Positions 44,479-57,400 are shown, counted from the stretch's first letter. The stretch is DNA of 64,000 bases from Anaeramoeba flamelloides (GCA_027625915.1 JANTQA010000045.1:930001-994000), one strand, 5' to 3'. The notes: a model not told the origin generated them from the letters alone. A program made the numbers and translations.

Positions 44479-47400
44479 ATGACCAACATTTTAGGCTTAG
44501 GTGGCAAATTTGGAAATTGGAGACAACCAAAGGATAATTTTTCACTCAAACCTGAATCTCTTACCATTTTACCAGAGGAAGTGACTCAAATTGTTGATGT
44601 TATATCACTCTTTACCAACAAGATTGTGTTTTTAAGTTCTGAAGGTAAATTATATCAAACAGATCCAAACCAATTTCAAGAAAAGTTGAAAGCAATTGAA
44701 GACATCCCACCAATTAAAAGCATCGTATCTGGTTATTATCATATTTTAGCCATCTCTGATGAAGAACAACCCAAAGCTTATGGATGGGGGGATAATGAAT
44801 CTCAACAATTTAGTCTTTTAAATAAGCGTATTGAAAAGAAAAAGCCAACCCTAATTAAAGGCTTAGAAAAGATAACATTCCATGAAATTTATTGTGCTGG
44901 TTATGGATCCTTTTTTTTAAATACCACAACCAATGTTTTGTATGGCTGTGGGGAAAATTATAATAATGAATTAGGAGTTAAAGGTTACCAATCAAAAGAA
45001 CAAATCATAAAATTACATGAAAATGTTGTAAAAGTTTTTACTGATCATTCAGATCATGTTTTTATCATCAAAACTGATGGCAATTTATATGGATTTGGAA
45101 CAAACGAAAATGGTTTGTGTTTGAATAATTCTTTTTTTTCTTTTTTTATTTTTCTTTTTCTTTTTTTTCTTTAAATTGTTTTTGTGGTTCTTCTTTTCAA
45201 TTTTTTTTTTTTTTCATTTTCTTCTTTATTTTTGTAATTTGAGAATAACTTAACCTTTTTAAACACCATTTTTTTACACTCATGAAATTTAATTCAATTA
45301 ATAATTGCCAAAATATACAGAGAACTAAATGTTAAAATAGAAATCCAAATTTCTTTTTAATTTTCATCCTTTCTTTGATTCAAGAAAAACATTTTAAACT
45401 TTTTATTTTTTTAAACATTTAAATTTCCAAATCTTTTTGCCTCAACCTGAAACATAGGCGGGCTAAGCATTTCATCTTCTCATTTTCTTTTTTCAATTCA
45501 GAAATATTCCTATCACTTAAGAATTATGTTACTTGGAATTAGAAAAAAAGACTATCTTGTGTTAGGTGTTGTATCTTGCTATTTTAATTCCTTTGCAAAC
45601 CTACCATAAAATTTGATAGACAGAGAAATTGACTTTTTTCTCTTTTAAACATAGACAAAAAAATCTTTGGTTCTACACTACCAAATAATTTTCTGGTTTG
45701 ACATAGATTTTTTTTAAAATTTCTTATTTGAAAAACTGAGAAAAAAATCTTGTTGTTAATGTAATAAATTCTAAAATCTAAAACAAAGCCCCCAAAGGTT
45801 GAAGATAGAATTTAATAATTTCTTTGAAATAGTATTGTCTTTTGATTTTAAGGTCTTTAGAAATTAAGGATCCACCAAAAAATTAGTAAATTTTTTTCAA
45901 ATTATTGATCATCCAGAAAGTTTGTAGTAAAAAATTCAAATTTAAAATATTTTCTCTTTGGGAAATTTTTGTTCTATTATAAAATTTCAAGGTTTGTAAT
46001 AGGCTATCACATAACCATAAAATCCTGCCATAAAAAGGAAACCGTGAGATACAGAAAATGAATTTTCTGTTTATCATAGATTTCACGGTAGGGTTGGAAT
46101 GGCTGTAATTTATCAATCTTTAACTTAGTTTGTCTTTTTGAGATTGTTAAAAAATGAATTTTTTTTTTTAAATAGGTTTCCCAAATCCCAAATCCGTCAG
46201 GAAAGCCCCATTATATTCATAGATATTTAATAACAAATAAGGAACTACTATTTAAAGGATGAAAATTTTCTTTAGTTTGTGTTTTATTTCACTTTTGTAA
46301 AAAATTTTTCATAAGGTCACATTCCAAAATCGAGTAACCAAAAAAAGAGCCACAATAATGGTCTTCTTTTTGATTAACTCTTTGGGAATAGAAATACGAT
46401 GTTTTTACTCCAAAACTCCGTAAAATAAAAAAATTTGTTTTCCATTAAAAAAATTTATTCTCATTGATAATGAAATTTTGAAAAAATTTTTACAGTCTTT
46501 CCATAACTACCGTGAAATTTTTTCAATATCAAAATTTTGATGTTGATAATGATTTTTTAAATCTCAGAATATGAGAATAATAAAGCTCATATGAAAAAAA
46601 AAAATTCCTAAATGATCCTTTATTCAAGAATTTTTTCTGATATTCATTAAAAATAAATTTTTAGAACCCAAAATGACTCTCAACATCAAAAATTCATTAA
46701 GAAAAATCAGAAAAAAGTTTTACTCTTCAAAAAAATAAATTTATTTTTCGAACACATTAGAAGACTATTATTCATATCAACTCATTTAGGAAAAAAAAAA
46801 AAAAATTTACAAAATCTGAGATTTCTTATTCTCATATTCTTAGATTTAAAAATCTATATCAACATCAAAATTTGATATCGAAAAAATTTTATGGTAGCAT
46901 TGGAACAGTTGTAAACGGCAAAAAAATAACTGTCTTTATTGTTTTGATTTGGAAACTATCACCGTGTTATGTTTTGATTTTGACCTGGAAGAAGGGAAAA
47001 AAATGAGATTATCTGAAGTAATATATGTTATTATATTGAGGAGTTCGAAGAACGAAGATTGATATCATCTTAGCACTCGAAAAGTATCATTTTTTTTTTT
47101 TTTCATCTTTTAATATTAGAGGGTTAAATAATTTTGACAAAATTTTTTTTTGGAATCATTTTTAGTCAATAATAATTTAGATATTTGTTTTCTTCAAGAA
47201 AAAAAAATCAAGATACAAAAACGAAATCTTATCTTTTTTGATACAATAATTAAAAATTCATATGGGTGAAAAAAAGTGTCAAAGGAGGACTGCAAATATT
47301 ATTCAAAAAAATTTATTTCAACTTTATTTCTGAAATTCATTATCCAGACCAAGATATCCAAATAATTTGTTTTATGGATATAATTTTTATTAATATATAT

Positions 47401-50400
47401 TTAAGAGAGGATATACAAATGAATTTAATAAAAATCATACGAAAAATAATTAAATATCATAATTTTAAAACAATTATTTTGGGAGATTTTAATTTTAAAG
47501 ATAACAAAATAATTAAAATATAAATTTAAAAAAATTTAGAATTTTATCAAATTCTTCAAACAGTAGAACAAAGAAAATTGACCATATTTTAATTAATTTT
47601 AAAAATAAAAAAATTCAAAACTTTTCAAAATCAATAAAAAACAATCTATCAGACCACAAAATGTTAATTAATAATAATTTTAATGTTTAAACAGACTGTA
47701 ATATTAAAAAAAAAATATATAAGATTACTAATAATAATACTTATCAAAAAGAATTTATTAATTATTTTTGTGAAAAAAAATTTATATTAAATACTAGTTC
47801 TATGATGTTTTTTAAAAATAAATTTATCAAATATACATATATAATTTATAAAGTAAAAAAAAAAAATGACCATAAAATTGCTCCATTAATTAAAAACATT
47901 TCAAGTAATCCCAACTTAATTCCTCGTATCAAAATAAAATAAAAAATAAAGAAGTTTGGAATAAATTCATTGATGAAATAAACTTGGAATTTAATAAAAA
48001 CAAAATTATTTTGGAAAAAAATTTATTTAATAAGGTCAAAAAAACATGAAAATGATTCTAAATAATAAAAATATGATTGATGAATATTTTAGTTTTATTA
48101 AAAAAAAAATTCAATTGAATCAAGTCAAAATATTTTATATTTTATCAAAAATTTAAGAATAAAAAAATTAAAAGAGTTTAAAATAGATATTTTTTTCCAA
48201 TTGAAAATAATAAAAACACTATTAAAAATTTAAAAAATAAATCTGTTAAAGGATTTCAAAAAATTGAAAATTTGAAGTTTAATGATGAAAATAACATAGA
48301 TTAAAACTTCGAAATAATAAACCAAATTGAAAATAAAAAATATCTTATTACTATTCAGAAAATATTTAATAATTGGTTGATTAATCATAATCATAATAAT
48401 ATTGATTACATTAAAAAAAGATCAATTTTATTTATCCATAAAAAAGGAAACTAAGGATTAGCTTTAAATTATCAACCAATTTCTATTAATCAAAAGTTTA
48501 CCAAGATTATTTCTCAAAAATGTTATATAAACTAATTGAACCTTGTTGGGAATTTATTCATAATTTTTAAATTGGTTTTAGAAAAAAATATGATACTTGT
48601 GTTGCAGTATTAAACTTCTCAAAGACTTATAATACGATAAAATCAAATAATGAAAGGTAAAATGAAAAAACATATATACTATAATGATTGATATAGCTAA
48701 ATATTTTGATTTAATCAATTTTAAAATAATTAGAAAAATAATAAAAAAAGTTATTTTAAATAAAATTATTCAAAAATTTTTTTTAAAAAATATTATCAAG
48801 GAGAAGGACTTGGTATATTTCAAGAAAATCACACGATCACCTATTTTATTTACTCTAATTTCACATTTTCTTTTACTAAAAATTATACCATTAACAAACC
48901 ATTGTCAAATGTTTGCAGATGATTTAATCTTAATTATTAAATGAAATACAAATAAATTAAATCAAAAATTAAATTCAATATATGAAATTATTAATCAATT
49001 TGGATTAAAACCTGATAAAGATAAAAACAGTTGTATCTAAATATTTTTAAAAAATTAAATATTTGGGTATTCATTTAAATAAAATTTCGCATTTAGTTTA
49101 TAATTTAAAAAAATCTAAAGAAACATATCGCAACTACAAATAATTATTCAAGAGAAATTCTCTAAAAAATAGTTAAAAAATTAGATTATTTAAATCTTTT
49201 ATATCAAGTCGATTGACATATGGTTTAGAAATATATAATTATGAAATAAAAACTTTCAATTATTTAAATTCTTGGATTAATTCGTGTATTACTGTAATAT
49301 ACAAAATAAACAGAAATACACCAATTCTTATTTACAAAACAGAATTTAAATTCGAAAATATGATAATTTCAGTAAATAAAAAAAAATATTAATTCAAAAA
49401 AAGATTAAAAAATTTTCTCTCCATTATTTGGAAAAATTAATAAAGTTTAATCAAATAATAAATAATAAAATCAATTGGAAGTCAAAAGATTTAATTGAAC
49501 TAAAAAATGAAATATATGTGTACATATATAACGAGTTGCTGAATTCAAAAAGTTGAAAGTGTCGTTAGGTTTTCCAAAATTTAAAAGAATTGAGTTAAAT
49601 CAAAGATTTTACTCTATTCTTTTGAATTCTGGAAAACCGTCGTTAGCTTTTTTTTAATTTGAGAAATAAAAGGAAAATTTCAAAAATTTTCTATTTATTT
49701 CTCAAATTAGAAAAAAGCGCCGTTAGGTTTTCTTGAGTTTTCATTTTATTTCTAAAGTAAAAAAAAACTAACGAAAATCGATAGATTTTACAAATAAAAC
49801 AGAAAACCACAAGAAAACTGCTGTTAGGTTTTCCATAATTTAAAAGAATTGGGTTAAATCTTTGATTTTACTCTATTCTTTTGAATTCTGGAAAACCTAG
49901 GCACTTGACGGCACTTGACGGCACACCTCGAAATTATTTTACAATAATTAAAAATCAAAATATTTATTAATCAAAAATATTTAAGTTATCCTTCAAGCCC
50001 AACAATTCTAAAATTCAGAACATTTACTAACTGCCTAAATAGATATTACTATGTAATAAATAAAAATTCAAATAAATTTTGTTATTTAAGTTTAAAGAAT
50101 ATGAAGAACAGAATTAAATTATAGAAATATTGATCATTTTTTAGGAGTATGCCCTTCCTATGAAAAAGATAGATTAATTTTTCAAAATAAATTAAAAGAA
50201 ATAAATCTTGATTAAATGGTTTTAAACTGTGATAGTTTGAAATTATTTTCATTAATTAATAATAGTGAAATGTATGATTTCACGCTTAAATTTCTGAAAG
50301 GGAATTTAAGTACAAGGGCAACTAGAGTGTAGTTTACACTTTATTGGTAATAAAAAAAAAGTGTTTTTTTTTTTGTTTTTTTTTCAAAATTAACAAATTT

Positions 50401-52708
50401 TATTTTGGTTACAATTTGGAATACAGCCAACTAAACAAAACAATTTTAAAACCACAATTGAAATTAAACTATTCTTACTATGAGTTGAGAAATTAAATTT
50501 CTCTTAATTGTTATTTTCTTCAACCAAAAAAAGATAAAATCAAATGACTACAAAACATTTAAGCTACAAATGGTTTTATTTCCAATGTGTGTATTTGTAA
50601 TTTTTAAAACCCACTTGTTAATAAATAATCCCAAAAAAGCAAATCTCATTAATGAAAATGAGTACCAAATCCCAAATGTGTATTGAAAATTTAAATTTTT
50701 GAAGAAAATTTTACTTCAAAAAAAGCAATTAAATACTGTTTTCCAGTCTTACCTTAACCTAACTAACGTTTTATCATTTAGAATTTGAAATTTAAATGGT
50801 TGTTTTCCAATAAAAATTATTCCAGAAAAAATAAATTAATGTTTTCTTATGTTTCGAAAAATTGTAGTATTTCAAGTCATTTCGTTTTTCAAAAAAAAAT
50901 CTATTATTAATCTCTTATGATCAAAAAAACCGAGTATTTAAACTTTTTTAACCTCGTTAAATTCAAATTTCAAAAAGTAACTTTTCATTCAATTCCAAAT
51001 AAATAGATTTTTAATTATATTTCCAAAAGAAGCAAAAAATGTTTCAGTTTATTATTCTTGATTTTTTTTTCAATATTATTTTATTGATTAACAATTTCCA
51101 TTGAATTTTTAATATTCACATAAAAGAGTCAATATTATTTTTGGTGTCGATTACTGGAAATTAGAAAAAATAAAAAATACAGAAACTGTATAGAAAGGTA
51201 TATTAGTCCAAATAATGATTTAATAATATTCTATAAGATAAAAAATACCTCATTTGAAAAACTTTAAAAAATAAAAAAAAAATCTTTGAGATCTCAAAAA
51301 ACGCCAAAGATCGACACTTCATAACTAACGGAGTTTTTTCAAAAGTGTATATTCAAACAATTCTAATTGGAAATTGAAAGTCACTCTTTTGGAACTATTT
51401 TTGTAAAAAAAGTCATCGTTTTTCATATTTGATTTTTGGAGACCGATCAAGTTAATCACATTCACATTGGTTTTTAATTGGTATTAATGTACTCATAAAA
51501 ATTACAAAAAAAATATTTTTCGTTGTAATTCAACAACCCTTAAACTAATTCTTTAAAAACAAAAATAAAAATTAAAAAAAAAAAAATAAATAAATAAAAA
51601 AAACAAAACAAAAGGGCAATTGGGAGACAACAAAGCAACTATTCAACAAACACCAATTATAAGAAAATTTGATTTCCCAGTTGAAAAAATATCCAAAATA
51701 GTATCTGGTTTTGAACACACTGCAATTCTCACAACTGATGGGAAACTTTATGTCAGTGGTAATAAAGAAAACACTGGATTTGGATCAGATCTGTTAAAAT
51801 TAACAGAATATCCACAATTTAAGAAAAACAATACCTTTATTAAAGATATTTCAAGTGGATACGAATATCTTACATACTTAACAAAAGATAATGAAATATG
51901 GATGACAGGGAATTCTAATCAAGATTACAATAATAATGATAATTCTTATTTGTTAAAAAAGATTACAACAATTAATGAAAATTTTTCATTTGAAACATTA
52001 AGATGTTGTGATAAACCTGTAGTCTTTCTTTTAAATTTAGAAAGAGATTATTTAAGCCAAGACCTTGGAAATTTATTAGAAAAGGGATCATTGTCAGATT
52101 GCAAGATTCAAAATATCCCAGTTCATAAAATCTTAATAGAAACAAGACTTGGAAAAGATTTTGCTCAAGTATCGAACTATCTAGAAGAAAATTGCACATT
52201 AAAAGAAATTGAACATGTATTAAAATGGATTTATTCAGATCGTATTATTAAAAACTCAAAAAGAACCAAAGAAATTTTAAGTTATTTTGGAATTGAAAAC
52301 CCATCAAAAACCAAATTATTAAAAAATGATCTCAAAAAATTATTATTTGATGAAGAATCCTCTGATTTTAAACTTGTTATTAAAAATGACGAAGAAGAAG
52401 AAGAAGAGGAGGAGGAGGATGATGAAAAGTTACCAGTTCACAAATTTCTTTTAGCGGCAAGAAGTGGATTATTTTTAGATTTATTTCAAAATCTTGATCA
52501 AAATTTAAATAATGTTCAAGATTATTCAGGCAAATCGTTAGAAACTCTTGAATTGTTAATTTCATTTTTATATACTGATGAAATTCCAATAACAGCAGAT
52601 ACAGACCAAGAATTTATTAAAGAAGAATTTGAAGATATTGTTGATTACTACCAACTAAACCCTAAAATTCCACTTTTAGACATTTTTGAAAAATGTTCGA
52701 AAAAATAA
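44479..52708 (+). CDS. RCC1-repeat protein with two C-terminal BTB domains (2 exons)
   Basis: Exons 44479-45112 and 51615-52708 join in phase 1 to a 575-residue frame. The junction rebuilds the RCC1 motif 'YGFGTNENGQLGDNK'. Residues ~1-350 form RCC1-like blades (AYGWGDNESQQFSL, LYGCGENYNNELG, LYVSGNKENTG, IWMTGNSNQ), several degenerate. A first short BTB-like segment follows (~363-440: GSLSDCKIQNIPVHKIL...). A second clearer BTB lies at ~453-560 (ESSDFKLVI...LPVHKFLLAARSGLF...LLISFLYTDEIPI), with an E/D-rich loop inside it. RCC1-BTB proteins are expanded in some amoeboid protists; BTB domains commonly dimerise or bind cullin 3, but no partner can be read here. No signal peptide or membrane segment, so cytosolic or nuclear. 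Codon use is very AT-rich. Confidence 0.88.
45990..46108. repeat. Short fold-back related to 46488-46916
   Basis: The right end TTTCACGGTAGGGTTGGAAT then GGCTGTAA is the complement of the TTTACAGTCTTTCCATAACT-type end at 46488. The left end is a weaker match (TTTGTAATAGGCTATCACAT). The centre has a CAGAAAAT/ATTTTCTG palindrome. Confidence 0.4.
46488..46916. repeat. Fold-back element with ~90-bp arms
   Basis: The left arm 46488-46582 (TTTACAGTCTTTCCATAACT, TCAATATCAAAATTTTGATG, CAGAATATGAGAATAA) is matched inversely at 46824-46916 with scattered mismatches. The interior is A-rich and non-coding. Probably a non-autonomous DNA transposon. Confidence 0.7.
47095..50365 (+). mobile_element. Decayed non-LTR retrotransposon (LINE) with endonuclease and RT remnants
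   Basis: Sense-oriented in the RCC1-BTB intron. Translated fragments in several frames show an AP-type endonuclease: 'FNIRGLNNFDK', 'DICFLQE', 'IILGDFNF', 'IDHILINF' and 'NNLSDHKM'. A reverse transcriptase follows: 'GFRKKYDTCVAVLNF', 'IDIAKYFDLINFKII' and 'QMFADDLILIIK', the FADD form of the catalytic box. A C-terminal 'CPSYEKDRLIFQNKL' stretch lies past an inserted repeat (49561-49930). Frames are broken by numerous stops and shifts, so it is inactive. It ends near an A-rich tract at ~50350-50360. The clade cannot be decided by eye. The very AT-rich codons suggest long residence or adaptation to this genome. Confidence 0.85.
49561..49930. repeat. Palindromic repeat B, copy 3, inserted in the LINE
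   Basis: Begins GTCGTTAGGTTTTCCAAAAT like 36256 and ends with CTGGAAAACCTAG plus a GGCACTTGACGGCAC tail. LINE-like sequence continues on both sides, so this is a later insertion. Confidence 0.7.
51270..51545. repeat. Dispersed repeat E, copy 2
   Basis: Partner of 7917-8180 (AATCTTTGAGATCTCAAAAA, ACGCCAAAGA, ATTTTTGGAGACCGATCA). It lies ~70 bp upstream of the RCC1-BTB exon 2 acceptor. Confidence 0.6.
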
Positions 52709-53010
52709 TATTTTATTTTAATTTCTAAATTTTATTTTTTAAACTTTTTTTATTTCAATTAATTCATTAAGAGTCTTTTTTTTATTATTATTATTTCTCA
52801 AAATAATAAAAGAGTTTACCTTCATTATTTTTTTTTAAACTTTTCAGAATTATTAATGTATTTTTATTTTTTATTAATGAATGATTAATGAAAGTTCACC
52901 TGTTTTTTCACCAATCTTTCCTTAATAAACTTAAGAAATAAAACCAATAATAAGAAATATACATAATTTTCTTTGGATTTGGTTTATGTTGATAGATTGA
53001 TTGGGGACTT

Positions 53011-53605
53011 ATATAAGGTATTTCCAAAAAAGTGGGGCATTTTTTTTTACATTTCATAAACAATAATCTTTTTCAGTGAAGGTATTCATTAATAAACTAT
53101 ACCAAATTAAGTTTAATATTTATACTTACTGAATCAACCACTTATGTATTTAATTCAAAGTAAGTTAGTTGAAATATTCCCAAAAAATGAAAAAAAAAAT
53201 AACACTTTTTTGGGTTAAAGCAATGTACAACCAATTTCAATCAAAAACCGGAAATATGGAATGCGAACAAATGATTTTTTAACCACGAAAACGCAGTTAT
53301 ATGTTTTTAATTATATTGTAAATTTTGTTGGGATTATACATGTTATGAAAATATTTTTTTCGATCAAAAAGAAAATAATAAACACCAATTTTCACCATAA
53401 AAAAATATCCGATAAAATCGAGATCATAAAATTTAAAAAAATTTATTTCTGCAATACAATACTTAGAAACAAATTGAAATATTATCAAGAATCTATAAAT
53501 GGTGGTTAATGATTTTATATATTTAAATCCATTTTGAAGAATGGATTACATAAATATATTTTAAAATATATTTGCCCCACATTCTTGGAAATAGCTTAGA
53601 TACTA
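53011..53605. mobile_element. ~0.6-kb inverted-repeat element with mariner-like ends
   Basis: The left end TATAAGGTATTTCCAAAAAA then GTGGGGCA is matched inversely by TTGCCCCACATTCTTGGAAA then TAGCTTA. The skeleton (TATAA..., then GTGGGGCA) parallels the ends of 59621-61395. The internal open frame 53261-53509 (82 codons, +) has no transposase motif. Probably non-autonomous. Confidence 0.65.
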
Positions 53606-55289
53606 ATTATCATTTTTAGAGATTAATGTTACAATATATTTGTGTATAATTCTTATATTTTGTAATTGAAGGGAAATGATAAAAATAACTACATAATTTA
53701 TATGGTTCTAAATAATAATATAAACAATATTATTCATTATAAATTATTGTATTTTTTACCAAGAAACACTATTATAAATTCATATTTCATAAATTTTTTT
53801 TTTATTAACTTTGAGAAATTAATTATTAAAATAAAAATTACATATTTTTCCCGAATTAAAAGTTCTAATTTAGAACCTACAAGAGGGTTTATTTATAGAA
53901 TTATTCAACAAAAAATATTTTAAATAAATTAAATTTAGAAAATACTTATGAATTATATTTATTACAAATACAAAATAATTATTGTAATTCTTTTGAAATT
54001 TAAATATCTATTCTTGTTATATATTTTTATTTAAACTCCAACTTTTTATTTGTAAAAATTACAAATAAATATTTATTGAAAATCCGACCAATAATTCTGA
54101 GATTAGAACACTCAAAAGTTTAGGATAGTATTTTTAGTTGTTGTGGAAAGATTTTGGGAAATCATTAGATTATTTGACAAAGTTTGAAAATTTTTCTATA
54201 TTCTTATTTAGATATTCTAACTAGGTAAAATAAGAAGTATTTTACAAAAAAATTAACTTTTAGTCTTTTATTTATATTTATTTAACATTACTTTTAAAAA
54301 AACATTTGGGTGTGATTATATAATTCATAACAGTGAAATTAATGAGTATCTCAATTTAAAACCAATTGAATACATATTTTGTTCCAAGGAACAAAAATAT
54401 TTGTTCAATAAAAACTAAAAAAAAGTGCTTCATAATTTGATGAATATTTGGAACATTAAAAAATTCCATTTCTTTATTGAAAATGATGTCTTAATACAAA
54501 TATTATTTTTTTTTCTCATTTTCGAAAAAAAGGTATGATCATTTTTATAAAAATTATTTTTTTTTGTCATTTTTTTTCTGAAGAAAAAAGAGAGAAGAGA
54601 CCATTAGTAAAAGATTTTGAAAGAAGAAAAAGTATATATAATTTGGAAAAAAAAAATTATTTTATTTTTTTGGTCTCAAGTCAATGCAATTTTCAAGGAA
54701 TGATAAAAATCATTCATTGCTAAGAACTCCAATAGATGAATACATGTTTTTATTTTGGATATTTTTCGAGAATTGGCTGACAAATGCGGAATAAAAGAGG
54801 AAATAGATCTCATATAAAGAGCATAGGATCTTCTTGACCCAGTAAAATTTAAACTAAGTTTCATTTTCAATGATAAAATGTAAAATTTATACTTTAATAT
54901 TTTTGCTAAACCCATTGTGGATGGGATATGATCCTTTGAAGAACAATTTATTCTGAGTTGGATTAAAAAATAACAAATCAATTTCTTAGTTTTTGCTTGT
55001 TTAAAATTGTTTTTTTATAGAATTTGATCCTGAGTTCGAAAAAATCAAGAGCATCTAATATTGTTTTATTTATTCAAAAATGATGTTTGATAATTCCTCG
55101 TTTTGGATCCCCATTTGAGACTCAAAATATAAAATTGTTCTTATGCGAAGATTGTATTAATCTTTATTCTTCAAACTCCTCAATATCATCATATATCACT
55201 TTGAACAACATATTTCCCCTTCTTCCAGAGTAATCCCAGATTATAACAAGGAGATTGTTTCCAAATAAAAACAATAAAAAGAAATATTA

Positions 55290-55570
55290 TAAAATAAATA
55301 ATTTGAATAATAAAATTTCTCTATTTGTATTCTTGATATTTGAAAAAGAATATTGACTAATCTTTTGAACTTCAAGAAATTTAATAAATTTTTGTGAAAA
55401 AAATGAAGGATAAATTGTTTTAGAATCTTCAAGTATTCAATATTTGATTTATTTATTTTAAATGTATTTTAAAAAAAAAAATTTCAAATTACAATGTTAT
55501 TTGTTTATTCAAAAGCCCAATAATGAGTAAAGTAGAGATTTCCATAAAATAAAAATCTGTTGTAAAATTT
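55290..55570. repeat. Dispersed repeat F, copy 2
   Basis: Partner of 8940-9220 (TCTTGATATTTGAAAAAGAA, GTATTCAATATTTGATTTAT, TTTGTTTATTCAAA). Confidence 0.5.
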
Positions 55571-55786
55571 TCCTTTTTTTCTTTCCAATCCTAATCACAA
55601 CAAAAAGGGATCAAAATCTTTTCAACTGAAAACATAATTGTTGAAAAAATGAATTCTTTTAAGAATGATATCTGATTTATCTACAATTGGTAAATGTGGT
55701 TGTTTATTGGGCTTAATTGTATACATATAAAAATAAGTGCTTACTTATATTTCTGAAAAAAATAATGGATAATAGAGTATATTCCC

Positions 55787-55818
<32 letters not shown>
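55787..55818. repeat. (AT)n microsatellite
   Basis: About 16 AT units directly before ACAGGTAATACGTAATTT. Confidence 0.9.
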
Positions 55819-55822
<4 letters not shown>

Positions 55823-56389
55823 GTAATACGTAATTTCGTTTTTAAACAATGAAAGATTTAAAAAATCGCGTTTTTTCACTTTTTTTATATGGTTTTTCGT
55901 TTCATTCTTTCTTTTCGTTTTTTGTTTTTGAAAAAGTCCTCAAATTAATTTGAAATCATGCTTTTCGTTTCTGAGATGTGAAAAAATGCCAATGAAAAAA
56001 CTTAAAAACAAAGAAAAAAACAATTATATAGAACTAATATGTAATTTCCTTAAAATACAGAGAAAAATAAGGGAATTCACGATTTCCTATTTAAGTGTGA
56101 GGTTTTGGTTATAAAGCATGAGCATAGTTTGATTTTCTATTTTGAAAACACATCAAAAAAAATACAAAGTGGATTTCCGTTTTATAGTCTTGAAAATTGT
56201 AAAAACTTTAAACACCAAGTTAAATAATTATTTTTTTTTAATAGTAAATTACAATTTGAGGAAGAAATGTAGCACAAAATTTCACCATTTACAATTCTAA
56301 ATTAGATCAGATCATCGAATTTTTTTGTATTGTAATTCCCCTCACCATAATATTTTTTATTGATCACAAAAAATAAGTAATAATTATTA

Positions 56390-56847
56390 CTGTTGAGAGA
56401 AAAATGTTGGACACAGAAAAATGGTTGGACACCATTTTTAATTGGTAACATTAGTAAAATTGAAAATCAAATCCTATTGATAACTAGGCGACTTTTATAT
56501 AAATCCAGGTTTAAAGGTGTTACAAGTTCATTAATCTGTGGTGTATGTAGAATACTCATTTGAATGGTTGACAACTAAAGTAGATCATGCTATTTTAACA
56601 AAAATCCAAGTTTTAGTAAAGTTAACTATTAATTATGAAAATGGTAATTTTTAAACTTGCTTTAGACTATAAGAGATAAGATTTTGAAAAAGTAGAATCA
56701 CACTAATCGTTAATCTAATAAGTAGATTATTGTTATTTTCTTTAGTTATTTCACAAAAGATTGAAATTAAAAAGCATTTTCAGTAATGTTCCCAATTAAA
56801 ATTGCTGTCCAACCATTTTTCTGTGTCCAACATTTTTCTCTCAACAG
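56390..56847 (+). mobile_element. 458-bp PIF/Harbinger-like MITE, copy 2
   Basis: Flanked by TTA (56387-56389, 56848-56850). The terminal inverted repeats are perfect for ~40 bp, beginning CTGTTGAGAGAAAAATGTTG and including GACACAGAAAAATGG. Same length as, and inverted relative to, 18029-18486. No coding capacity. Confidence 0.85.
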
Positions 56848-57400
56848 TTATCTTAAAAAATTTTTTTTTCACAATTACTCATTTGGAAAATGTGATCATT
56901 AATTTTTTTCAGTATATTAATTCTCCTTCAACTTATCGGCAATACAATTATATTATTTTTTTTTTTTAAAACTTTAAAATCCGTTTTACCCCTATTTTTT
57001 AAACTATTATCACATTTTTCACCTAACTATTAGTTCTTAACAGTTATTTCATTAGGAATCCTTTATTATATTTTGTAAAAAAATAATTTCATTTTTTATT
57101 ATTTATCTTTTTACAAAATTGCTTTCAAATAATTCCGATGTTGCTTAATTTGTCTAAAATTATAACTTTCTTCATTATTTAACAAAATTTCATTGTTTAA
57201 ATCGTGGAAAAAAATTCAAAGAATATGTGAAAACAAGCAATATCTCTTTCACTATTTAAATTGTTTTTTAAATTATTATATTGTTTCTTTCTTAAATTTA
57301 TTTATTCTATTATAATATTTATTAACTTTAACATAAAAATAGAAATTGGTGAACTAATGAAGATAAAATAACAAAACTCAATTAAAGTGTAGAGAGTGTA

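Larger units (their letters stand above)
45113..51614 (+). other. 6.5-kb intron of the RCC1-BTB gene
   Basis: Donor GTTTGT at 45113 and acceptor CAAAAG at 51614, preceded by ~60 bp of A-rich sequence rather than a pyrimidine tract. It contains fold-backs (45990-46108, 46488-46916), a decayed LINE (47095-50365) with repeat B inserted in it (49561-49930), and dispersed repeat E (51270-51545). Splicing is supported by the RCC1 blade restored across the junction. Confidence 0.85.

Noticed and set aside
53261-53509. 82-codon frame inside the mariner-like short element as a transposase fragment
   Set aside because: No DDE or helix-turn-helix motif could be recognised.
54640-55260. Quasi-open region as a decayed piggyBac-type transposase
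   Set aside because: A few suggestive fragments (IDEYMFLFW) but no catalytic motif and no bounding TTAA ends.
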